From Capra hircus (lineage: Eukaryota; Chordata; Mammalia; Artiodactyla; Bovidae), in NCBI RefSeq assembly GCF_001704415.2, contig NC_030824.1:31367022-31431021 (forward strand): a stretch of DNA of 64,000 bases, in the 5' to 3' direction. Below are positions 40,101 through 52,100 of the stretch, in pieces. The notes below the pieces were generated by a model that was not told the DNA's origin, did no database searches, and saw only the letters and a program-made list of their open reading frames with translations. The position numbers and the translations under genes were made by a program. Numbering within the stretch: position 1 is the first letter of the stretch; each line of letters starts with the position of its first letter.

Positions 40101-43100
40101 AAGAAGGCTCAGTAGACTGTAGGATCTTTTATGTTGGTATATAGACTTGATTTAATAGTAGTCATTACTTGGGGCTTCCTAGGTAGTGCTAGTTGTAAAG
40201 ACTCTGACTGCCAGTGCAGGAGATTCAAGATACACAGGTTCCATCCCTGGGTCGGGAAGATCCCCTGGAGTAGAAAATGGTACCCCACTCCAGTATTCTT
40301 GCCTGAAAATTGCAAATCCTTCCTAATAATCAGCATATGTTTGCAAAGATTTTTTTTTTCCTAACAAAGCTTATCAAAGTAGTCAAGCAGATAAATAGTC
40401 TAGATATACTGGGTTTTTTTTTTTTCTCTCTCTCTCTCTTTCTCTCAAACATTATCAGTATCACAGAAGCTAAGGTGTCAGACGGTGGCCACCTGGCAAG
40501 GACAGGCCTGGTAGAGGGATGTGAGTAGAGTGGGTAGGACTGTAGAGCTCAGGTCCAGTTGTTGATAAGTGGAGAAACACTGCTGAACCCAGAGGAAAGA
40601 GAGAATAAGCCAACAGACTACATACAAAGTTAACCAAGGTCAAAAAAATCTCAGTAACAATGAGAGTTCAAGAGGTCCAGCAGGAAGAGGCTGTGCTCAG
40701 AGGTAGCCCTTTCTGAGCCTGATCTTTACTTTAACACAGTTTCAATCCAGGAGCACTCTTGTGTCTGTGGATGGCAGACACACAGGTGAGAGCAGAGTGT
40801 TAGATCACCATGTTGGGTGTGACTTGTTGCTGGGAAATGGGTCTGAAGACGTCCACCTTTGGAGGATGCCCAGAGTGTCTGACCAGTACTGACAGCATCT
40901 GCGCCAGCAGGAGCCCAGTTGACACTGTCTTTGGCCTGAGTCCACAGCAGTCATCTTGAGTCCTGTATGACATCTCATATTTTGGGCAGTAAAGGCTGCT
41001 TTATAAGGTTGAAAGATAAAATTCCACTAATAATGTGAATGTTTTAATGTTTCACAGGACATTAATCCTTTCTGTCTATATATACACGCCTCTATGCACT
41101 TTAATAGAAATACAGTTTTGTTATGAATATAGCTAAGAATTTTCAAAACTTTTATTGAAATATAGTTGATTTATAATATTTCTTAGTTTCAGGTGTACTG
41201 CAAAGTGATTCAGTTTTATATGTATATGTTTGTGTAGTCATTCTTTTTTAGGTTCTTTTCCATTATTATTATAAGAGATTGAGTATAGTTTCTTGTGCTA
41301 TAAACAGAGGGTCCTTGTTATGTTTTATATATAGTAGTGTGCATATGTTAATTCCAAACTCCTAATTTATCCCTCCCCCTCCCTTCTGCTTTGGTAACCA
41401 TATGTTTTCTGTATCTATGAGTCTATTTCTGATTTGTAAATAAGTTCATTTGTATCATTTTTTTAAATATATTCCACACAGAAGCAATATAATAGATTTG
41501 TCATTCTCTGTCAGACTTCCTTCCCTTAGTATGTCCATCTCTAGGTCCACCTATATTGCTACAAATGGCATTATTTCATCCTTTTTTATAGCTAAGAAAT
41601 ATGCCATTGTGTGTATATACCTCATCTTCTTTATCCGTTCTTCTGTTCATGGGCACAAACGTTGCTACCGGTCCTGGCCATTGTAAATAGTGCTGCAGTG
41701 TAAATGCAAACGGAGTGCATATGTCTTTTCAGATTGGTGTTTTCTCCAGATATATGGCCAGGAGTGGGATCTCTCGACCAGGTTTACATATGAGTTTTGA
41801 CGAATTTATACTAACATCATCCCAAGTCTTGTCCTTACTTATTTGCCTTTGTAATTTCCATTTCTCTCCCAAATGAAAAGGAAGAATGCTGCTAGGTTTG
41901 TTTTTTGTTTTTTGTTTTTTTTTCCACAGCCATTAAAAACGGTAGGTAGTAGGTATTATGATCAAGCTGTCATGTCTAAAAACTTAATGACGCTGCGTCT
42001 TAATTTTATGACACCTTGATTTATGTCTCAACCTTAGTATGATCTTCTTTCTCTTCATTTCAGGGTACTTATAGAAATTGGTCAGAACTATAACCATTTG
42101 CTTGTGTTCTAGTTAATTTTGTGTTTGTCCTTACTGCTTTATTCTGATATTTTGTTTTGGAAATAGTTGGCCCTTCAAATCTAGAAATAGTTTTTATGTA
42201 TTATTAAATCATGTTTCAAAAGTTATGCCCAGGCTTTTATAAATGGAAGTGAGTTTGTAGCTATCAATAGTAAGCAGTACTCTTGGAGCTTAAATCTAGA
42301 ACTAGAAATTTTAAGTAGAGAGTTAAAAGTAAAAGTGAGTCATTGGATTTCCACTGCCTCTTCTTTGGTGCCAAGAAATGTCACCCTGCACCACTACTTT
42401 TTTATGCTCCATATAATTAAGAAATAATGTCTGTGTCAGGCTTTCTTTACATTTGACTCTATCGTGATCTCATTTATCTCTCTGAAACACTGGAGAATGA
42501 AATTGGGACAGTTTGGACTTTTTTTCCTCCATTCATTTTACTCAATTTCTTCAGTTCTTTAAAGATAAGATTATAAAACAACTTATCATTCTGAGGCAGA
42601 AGTCATCATTTGAGTGACTAAATGCCTTTTTTAAAATGTGCTTTTTCTTAACTCTATTTCCATGACTAACTCGGGCTTATCTTTTCTTAAATATATGTCT
42701 GTAACTCAGAAACTACTAACACTCGTTATGATTCATTTAGTTAAAAAGACAGGTTTTAGAGAAACATGCACTTGAGCTGGATACACAGGCAGTAGTTGCT
42801 TCTGTAATTTACAGTCAAATTTATTAATGATATTGGTACATTAACTGCTAGTGTTCTGAAATACGGTTTATTTCCTATCTGTGTGCACTATCTATTGGTG
42901 AGTCATAACTGTTTAACTTGCTGATCGTTTATTTTGTACCTTTTTTCTTGGTTCAGTGATATCGGGATTGGTCAGTCTCAAGATGACAGCATAGTAGGAT
43001 TAAGGCAGACTAAGCACATCCCAACTGCACTGCCTGTCAGCGGAACCTTATCGTCCAGTAATCCTGACTTACTGCAGTCACACCATCGCATTTTAGACTT

Positions 43101-46100
43101 CAGTGCCACTCCCGGTGAGCACCTCTCATATAGTTTTGTTTTTTTATCTTTTTTTCCCCCTAATGTAATGGGAATGCTATATGTATCTCTCTTGCTTTGG
43201 CATGGACTCTGTCAAATGCTAAAAGTCATGATAAATGTAAATTTCAAACAGTTGGAACCGTTTTTTTTAATTATTATTACTCAGACTATTTTAGTATGCC
43301 CACAAGCAAATGGATCTCTCAGATGTTCCCTTTCATAAAATGAAGTTCACATAGTACCATGCAGATATTACCAGGTCATATTAAATTAAAAGTAAGAGGC
43401 ATATTTTAGATCAGCTTCCTGGATTTTTCATTATAATAAAGATGAACTTTAGATTTAAATTTTTTCCTTTCTGCTGCCAACCTGACAACTTTAACTGCTG
43501 CTATTGTGATCTGATCTGTTTGTCTGTGGATCACTTGTTTATCCTGGGGCAAATGTGTTCATTCAGTGTGCCTGTATGTTGACTGAATCGATCTTTGAAG
43601 AAGAATTGTTGATGTAAGGGAGAGATGGAAGTTCAGCATCATCTTTTCTGAGAACTTTTTTCACATGGCTCTGTTTAATTTTATCACCATGTACTGAAAT
43701 CCTTCCTACTGACACATGACTCTCCTTTCCACCAGATTTGCCAGATCAAGTGCTAAGGGTTTTCAAGGCTGACCAGCAAAGCCGATACATCATGATCAGT
43801 AAGGACACCACGGCGAAGGAGGTGGTCGTTCAGGCCATCCGGGAGTTTGCCGTGACCGCCACCCCGGATCAGTACTCGCTCTGTGAAGTCTCTGTCACAC
43901 CAGAGGGAGTGATCAAGCAAAGAAGGCTTCCAGATCAGCTTTCCAAACTTGCTGACAGAATACAGCTGAGCGGAAGGTAGACGTTATTCATCCTGTTGGA
44001 TTTCTCTACCCCCCTCCTCAAACCCACACCAGAGGCCGGTGAACACTTTCGAAGGGTTTCTTTTAATAAATATCCCTGAAGATTAAAAAGATTTTCCTCA
44101 TTCACTGAGCATTGCCATATCAAAGGGAATGCACACAGTAGACGGTTGACCCTCACAAGGATCTCTTAGGAACTTGTGCAAAACAGGGGTGCTGACCACT
44201 CCTTGCTGCTCACCAGTGCTGCTCTCTGGACACAGGGCTGGCAGAAAGCCACAGCCGCCTCCTGGGAGATGCACATTCACAACACACCTTCCACCTTCCT
44301 GTGTCATTTGCTTCTGCCTACCTGACTTCTCTAGGCGCTTCATTTGTTTAGGTGGAGATATCTATGACAGTGTGGTTGGCTAAAGCTGCCTAATATTGTT
44401 CATGACACTAATGAAATATCCTTCTTAACACTGGAACCAAAGCTTAGTTGCTTCAGGGTTTGGTGTTCTGCTGCCTTGTATTTGCAGGAAAACATTGTAT
44501 GGGATTTTGTCAGCCTCTCAAATGGTTTTGTCAGTCTCTTAAATGGTGTTTCCATTGATATTCTCAAATCACAAATTAGGGAAAGTTGGAAAAGTAGTTA
44601 TGTCTTGCCTTTCGTATAATGACTAGATTTTATACTTTCTGAAAATTGAGTGTTCACATTTTTTTTCTTTTTTTCTCATCATATGAAGTGTTTCATTGTA
44701 TTCTTGCCTTTTGTGTTAAACATCTAAACCTGATTTAATTCATTCAGAACTTCTGTTAGCTTGCTGTCAACTATAACTTTCTTGCTCCTCTTCACTTTCA
44801 CTTTATTGCCAGCCCCAACTTTGGTAGGTAGTGTCCATTTTTCTTGTTATCATTTAAATATCATTGATCTGTCTGTGATCATGATGGGAGTTCTCCAAAT
44901 CTCCACTGAGGTGCAGAGTCCTGATTCACAGTCACTGCTCAACAAAATTATAAATGGATTCACATCATGGGCTTCGTGAGTAATCAAAGCTGAGAACATC
45001 TATGACTGTCAAGCCCCAAGGGCTGTGTCTTCTGTCACGTCAGCTTTGGCGAAATATGCAGAAGGCCAGTTTGACAGGACCACAGTTCTCATTCTGTTTC
45101 TTCCTTTATGGAGTCTGGCTTAAGAAAGCATCTTTCTATAAAATACATAACAAAAAAATTAACATAGTAAACATCTGCATTCTCTTTGGACAAGTTGCTG
45201 ACAAAGAGAAAGGTACACTGACCCTGAGTGCTCTCTACAGCTAGTGTTCATCTTTCTGAGCCTCTGTTTCTTCATCTGACAAGCATGGAAAACACACACC
45301 CCACTTATGTGGAGGGTTTTTGTGAAAATCAGATATTCGAAAGTCAAAGTCCGTCTTAGGATCGTTCTCCTCATAGCATCAAATAGAGGGAAATGGCTCA
45401 CAGGTTTCTTTGGTATTTGAATAAACAGGTGAGCTTGGTGGACCAGTAGCCACAGAGGATCTCCGGGAACAGAGTGGTCACTCTCTGTTGGACTCCCACT
45501 TCTTTCCTTGGATCCCATTTCCTTATTTATACCAATTATCTAAGTTCAGCTATTTTCTGTCCTTATTAGCAAAAAAAAAAAAAAAAAGATAAAATAATCT
45601 AGAAGGAAGGAAGAGTAGTAGAAAATGGATTGCAGGTGATACAAATGCAGTTCCGTGTGATGTGCTTGCTTCTATCAGTGGCTTCTGGATGGGGTTCTGT
45701 GATCTGGAGTCTGAAGAGCCACTGCCTCCTCTGTGTGCAAGCAGAGTCCCTGCATCATTCAGCAGCACGTTCTCATTGCTGTTCTGTAGACAGTGCCATT
45801 CTTCCAGGAATGTCTTGAGATTGCTGCTCAGGCTTTGGATTCTGTGTCTCTCACAGGTATTACTTGAAAAACAACATGGAGACGGAAACCCTTTGCTCGG
45901 ACGAGGATGCACAGGAGCTGCTGCGAGAGAGCCAGATCTCGCTGCTGCAGCTCAGCACCGTGGAGGTGGCCACGCAGCTCTCCATGCGCAACTTCGAGCT
46001 TTTCCGCAACATCGAACCCACTGAGTACATCGATGACTTATTCAAGCTCAAATCAAAAACCAGCTGTGCCAACCTGAAGACGTTCGAGGAAGTCATTAAC

Positions 46101-49100
46101 CAGGAGACATTTTGGGTAGCATCCGAGATTCTGCGGGAGACAAACCAGCTGAAGAGGATGAAGATCATTAAGCATTTCATCAAGATAGCTCTGCACTGTA
46201 GGGAATGCAAGAATTTTAACTCCATGTTTGCAATCATCAGGTGAGAGCATGTTCATCGTAAGAGTTGATTCAGTTTGCAGGTTAAAAAATATATGTCAAT
46301 CCAGGAGAGCCATAGAATTTGTAGGAGTGTAGTAGTTTTTTAATTGCGTCATATGGAATAATTCTTTTTCTCTGAACTAATTGTAACCCTTTATTTAAAG
46401 TCTCTTATAATGGATGGACCTAGAGATTATCATACTAAGTAAAGTCAGACAGAGTAAGACAAATACCATATGGTATCATTTATATGTGGAACCTAAATAT
46501 ATATATCTATATGTAAATGAACTTATTTACAAAACAGAAGTAGACACATAAACATACGAAATAAACTTATGGTTAGCAGATGGGAGAGAGGTGTGGGAAG
46601 GATGATTTAGGAGTTTGCTTTAAAATATATACACTATTATATATAAAATGGGCTTCCCTGATGGCTCAAATGATAAAGAATCTGCCTGCAATGCAGGAGA
46701 CCTGGATTTGATCCCTGGGTTAGGAAGAGCCTCTGGAGTAGGAAATGGCAAGCCATTCCACTATTCTTGCCTGGAGAATCCTATGGACAGAGGAGCCTGG
46801 CAGGGTACAGTCCATGGGGTCACAAAGAGTTGGACTCGACCGAGCAACTAACATATTTAAAGCAGATAAACAACAAGGCCCTACTGTATAGCACAGGGAA
46901 CTATACTCAGTATTTGGTAATAGCCTGTAACAGAAAAGAATCTGAAAAAGAACAGATATATATGTATGTGTGTGTGAGTGTATTGATATATATGACAAAT
47001 CACTGTGCTGTACACCTGAAACTAACACATCATTGTAAATCAGCTGTACTTCAATTAAAAAAAAAAAACAAAAACTTTGTATGCTGATTAAAGCCCAGAA
47101 AATCTGTATTTGCCATTTTTTTTTTTAGCTCTGTGACTTGGGGCAAATTATTTGAATTTCCCTGAATGTCAGTTTATTTCTGTCTAAAATAACAATGACC
47201 CAAAGAGTTATCAAGTAACCTAAATAGTATAATGTGTATAGAGTTCCATCAGTTGCACAGGGCAGATGGATGCCTGCTAAATGTTAATTTTCTTCCAGCC
47301 TCTAAGCACTTAGAGGCTGGAAGAAAATACAGATGGAAACAATGAACAAAATTGATGCTGATGATTAAATTAGTCATTTTTTCTAAGAATTTGATCATAC
47401 TATTATTGTTCTTATAGCTTTCAAATTATTATCATAGGATATATATATACATATTTTTATTGTGGTACAATTGCTTTAAAACATTGTGTTAGTTACTTTT
47501 GTACAACAAAGTGAGTCAGTCATAAGTATGCATATATCCTCTCCCTCTTGGACCTCCCTCCCCTCTTTCCCCATCCCACCCCTCTAGGTCATCACAGAGC
47601 GCAGAGGTGAGCTTCCTGTGTTATACAGCAGCTCCCCACTAGCTCTCTATTTTACACATGACAGTGTTTATTAATATATATCAATCTCAGTCTCCCAATG
47701 CATCCCCCTCCTTCTCATATCCATACATTCGTTCCCTACATCTGCATCTCTATTCCTGCCCTAGAACTGGGTTCACCTGTACCATTTTTCTAGATTCCAC
47801 ATATAAGCAATACTATATAATATTTGTTTTTCTCTTTCTGACTTCACTCTGTACGACAGACTCTAGGTCCATCCACGTCTCTACAAATGACCCAGTGTCA
47901 CAGAATATTTGTTAGTCTGCTTTATCAAATGCCTGCTTGGTGCCAAGTACTTTATGTACAGAGAACAAGCAATGAAACACAGCCCTGCTCTCATGACACT
48001 TGACATTGTAGTAGTTCTGCCTGCAGTAAACAGACCAGAGGCTATAAACGGAAAAAGAGGAAAATCCCAAGGCCCTGTCCCTGCTTCCATCTTCAGTTCT
48101 CATTACCCAGAATTATTAATAGTCCTTCGAATCCTGTACATTCCTGTGTATACACAGCATGCACGCAGAAGTGTTCTCTGTTAATAAATAAGCAATACAC
48201 TCCTACCGTCCTTCAACAGGACAAGTCATTTAATTTCATACCACTTTTCTTTTTTCCCTCTCAGTGGCCTAAACCTGGCACCAGTGGCAAGACTGCGAAC
48301 TACCTGGGAGAAACTTCCCAATAAATACGAAAAGCTGTTTCAAGATCTCCAAGACCTGTTTGATCCTTCCAGAAACATGGCGAAATACCGCAATGTCCTC
48401 AACAGTCAGAACCTGCAGCCTCCTATCATCCCCCTGTTCCCAGTGATCAAGAAGGATCTTACGTTCCTTCACGAAGGTAAATATATAAGTTGGAAGGTTT
48501 CTGTCTCCACCGGTGGAAGTATAGGATGAATGCCATGTGATTCCCTTTTCCTTCTTTACCAATTACAGGGAATGACTCCAAGGTTGACGGGTTGGTCAAT
48601 TTTGAGAAGCTAAGAATGATTGCAAAAGAAATACGTCACGTTGGCCGAATGGCCTCTGTGAACATGGACCCTGCCCTCATGTTCAGGACTCGGTGAGTGT
48701 CTCCCTCAGCAGTGTTCCTGGGGTTAGAGAAGGCTGAGCTTAGAGCTTTCTAATCAATGAGAGAAGGTTTCGAATACATCCATCTGTGGCGAGATTTATC
48801 AGGGTGTGTACAGAATCTCTGTTGAGCTGTAATTCAGAATGACTGTCTGATTCCACATCTGGTGTACTTTGGGCTGTCAATGAAAACAGTTTGTCCCTCA
48901 GACACTTTTCATTGACCATGAGACACAACTATTCTTATTTTTCAGAATGCTGATTTGCAGAGTTAAAAGGCATAATTTGATAGTATGAACTAAAATACAT
49001 AAATGATCCAAGTGGTATTGTCTCAGTATCCACACAATGGATTGAGCTGTCAGTGTAGCCAAAAATGATGAATCCAGTGAAAGAGAGAACAAAAAGTCAT

Positions 49101-52100
49101 TACAACGGAATATTTACTTTTGAGCCAGAAAGCTATTGCTGGTCCAATTGTGTGTGTGTGTGAGGCGATTATGCAGTTTATGGTTTGTGGGCTTCTAGTA
49201 CTGCTTATCCAGAAGTCTGGTCCTTTCTTTCTGAGCTTGTGATCTCTCTGTCTCTCTCTACACCCATGCTTCAACCTCCACGGCTCTCACTTACAGGAAG
49301 AAGAAGTGGAGGAGTCTGGGGTAAGTGGTGGGGGCACTGCACACCCACACAGTTCTCATCCTGCTCGTGGCATTGTGTTTTTCTTACCCGCTGTGTTTCC
49401 TGACGCTTTGCATTTTTGCATTTTTTTTTTTCTTAACCCTCTTGCTCTAGCAGAATTTCAGTTGGCAAACTGACTTCAAGTTTAATCTACTGGGGCTTTC
49501 GCTTTGAGGTCATGACCCATGAGAGCTGTGAAATGATTGATGACTGTTCTGGGGAACCATAGGCCAGGCCTTACTCCTGAGCTTACAAAAAGATTTAATT
49601 TTAATACAATTTGTGTGTTTTGAAATGAGAAAAGTCTAACCTGGGGTGAGGGGAGAAAGGATGTTAGAAGGGAAAATTGTGCAATTTAAATACTGTTGCA
49701 CAGATTTTTGTGAAGTGAATCTATACAGAAGGTGCCCCTACATGTTAAAACTAAATTTTTTACAGCTCAACTAACTACTGTTTTCATTCTATAAACCAGT
49801 CCTTTTCAAAAATAATTCTTAACAACTCATATGCTAGTTCCTGTACATGTGTTTTTACATTTGCATGACCATTTTATTAACAAATTGACCATATTACTGA
49901 AAAAACTCACTACGCTTAACCTAAGCAATAAGAAAACAATTGTGAACATTGTGGGTAAATTTCTTTAAATCTATGTAAGACATCCCCTTTAGGAGAAATA
50001 AATTTAATGTCACTCTTAATTATTGTAACTGTATATTCTTGCATGAGCTTTTATATATAATAATTATTAATTGCTGGCTTCTACAAGAGAACTGCCTTGG
50101 ATGTTTTCTAGAGGCAAAAAAGTAGAATTTTTAGTTTGAACAAAACAAGGACCAAACATATATGTATACATATAGTGTATGTGGAATTCTTTTTAATTTG
50201 GAAAAAAAAAATCATTTAAATCTATATATTATGTGTTAATCTATACGAATATGATATGATTCTATATTCCTTTGTGACAGTTTAATTACCAGAATGAGGC
50301 ATGTGGCCTCTTGACCTAGACTGTTAGAGAAGTCTTGGCACGTTTCCTGTGGGTACGGTGACCCTGTGCTGGAGCGAGCTGCATCTCTGCCTTTTCATCT
50401 TCCAGGTCGCTCAGCCAGGGTAGTACAAACGCAACCGTGCTAGATGTTGCTCAGACAGGTGGGCATAAAAAGCGGGTGCGTCGTAGCTCCTTTCTCAATG
50501 CCAAAAAGCTATATGAAGATGCCCAGATGGCTCGCAAAGTGAAGCAGTACCTGTCCAATCTGGAGCTCGAGATGGATGAGGAGAGTCTTCAGACGCTATC
50601 CCTGCAGTGTGAGCCGGCCACCAACACACGTGAGTTTCTCCTTAAAGTGGCTGCAGATCCAGTTGGAATGCAGATAGGTTTCCTGTGCCAGCACAGCAGG
50701 GCAGCGTGCGGGGGCATGTGGCATCCTGAGACACGCCAGACTTCCCTGTCATTAAGCACACAGCATAGTCCTGGGCCTGGGCTTGTGTCCAGTAGGGTTA
50801 GTGTGGAGACCAGGACACCATAGACTACTGCAGGGTGACTGGCTTATTTGGTTTCATCCCAGTGCCACCAGGGTGCAGGCAAGGGACACATGGGCGGATA
50901 CAGCGCCCATTCCCATCCCTGTTTTCTTACAAAGATACCTGCAAAGTGATGGGCAGCCTGGGAGGGGCACAGACCGAGGTGTACTAGCTGCCCCTTAGCC
51001 CTTAGCCCAGAAGGCATCCAGTAGTCGATTCAGCTGCCACGTAAGGCAGGAATTCTGCTCCACAGGGAACTGTAGCTCAGCCTAATGCATAGATCTGGCC
51101 TGGTGAGAAATGGGGGCTGCTTGCTTTCTCTTGGCATTTGTATTTGTAAGACAGAGGCATTTTCCATTTAGGACACTTCGGGATCTTTTAGGGCTGTCCT
51201 GGTAGCTCAGTGATAAAGAATCCACCTGTCAATGCAGGAGACACAGGTTCGATCCCTAGGTTGGGAAGATCCCCTGGTGGAGGAAATGGTTACCCAATCC
51301 AGTAATCTTGCCTGGAGAGTCCAATGGACAGAGGATCCTGGTGCACTACGGTCCGTGAGGTCACAAAGAGTCAGACACAACTTAGCAACTAAATAACAAT
51401 GGGCAAGTTTGAAGATACCTTCTACAGAGTTTAAATGTTGGATAATTGAGAGGATTCAGGTTATTATGTTAGATTTACCAAGTACTATAAAAGCACCATG
51501 TATCATGGTGTAGAGCTTGTCCTCTGCAGTCAGATTGGTCTGAATTAAAATCGTGTTTGTTCCTTGTCCTAACAGTGCCACCTTAGGCAGGTTATTTAAG
51601 CTCCTTTAATGTGTAAAATGGAGGAAGTCAAATATGTCATTGAGTTGTCTTGAATATTAATATACTTTAAATACACCATTTGATTGCCTTCTATCTGTCA
51701 TGGAATTATATACTCAGTATAATACTCAAGCAGTACTAAGTGCTGTTAGCAGCATAGATAATTCTAACCCAGAGGAGAGAGAATTTGGTAGTAAAAAAGA
51801 TTGTAGCTAATATTATCCATTAAAACATATCATGGAATTTGGGGTACCATTTTAGGAAAATAATTTCTAACAATTTTCCTCTTACAATTTTATAATATAT
51901 TTGGGTTTTTTATAGACATACTTATATTAAACTATCCACACTTTTTTTTTTAATGTGGTACTTAATAGTGTAATCATCCTTTGAGATGGCTAGCTTCATA
52001 AAGTAAATCTTACCCTGTTGTGCCTTTTTTCTGTAACAAAAGTTCTCCTCCTGCCCTTGTTTCTATCCTTTTTATGAGGAACAGGAAAAAAGATACACAT

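Larger units (their letters stand above)
37766..42956 (+). other. RAPGEF2: Intron 10 (5.2 kb), L1-rich
   Basis: Holds a Bov-tA (38436), an inverted L1 (39510-40045) with a G-rich tract, a truncated Bov-tA (40169), a CT repeat at 40413-40447 and an L1 fragment (41147-41780). The segment 40450-41030 is richer in GC and unassigned; an old LTR is possible but not shown. The rest is AT-rich unique sequence. Confidence 0.85.
46241..48264 (+). other. RAPGEF2: Intron 13 (2.0 kb)
   Basis: Largely repeat: a plus-strand L1 3' end split by a Bov-tA (46405-47068), a perfect palindrome (47287-47328), a reversed L1 3' end (47445-47895) and an L2-like fragment (47915-48045). No gene. Confidence 0.88.

Noticed and set aside
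40450..41030. Possible LTR or unannotated exon-bearing segment in intron 10
   Set aside because: Its composition differs from its surroundings, but I recognised no LTR ends, polyadenylation signal or open frame; left as unassigned intron sequence.
45864..46244. ATG-initiated frame in exon 13 as a separate small protein
   Set aside because: It is RAPGEF2 exon 13 itself, entered at an internal Met.
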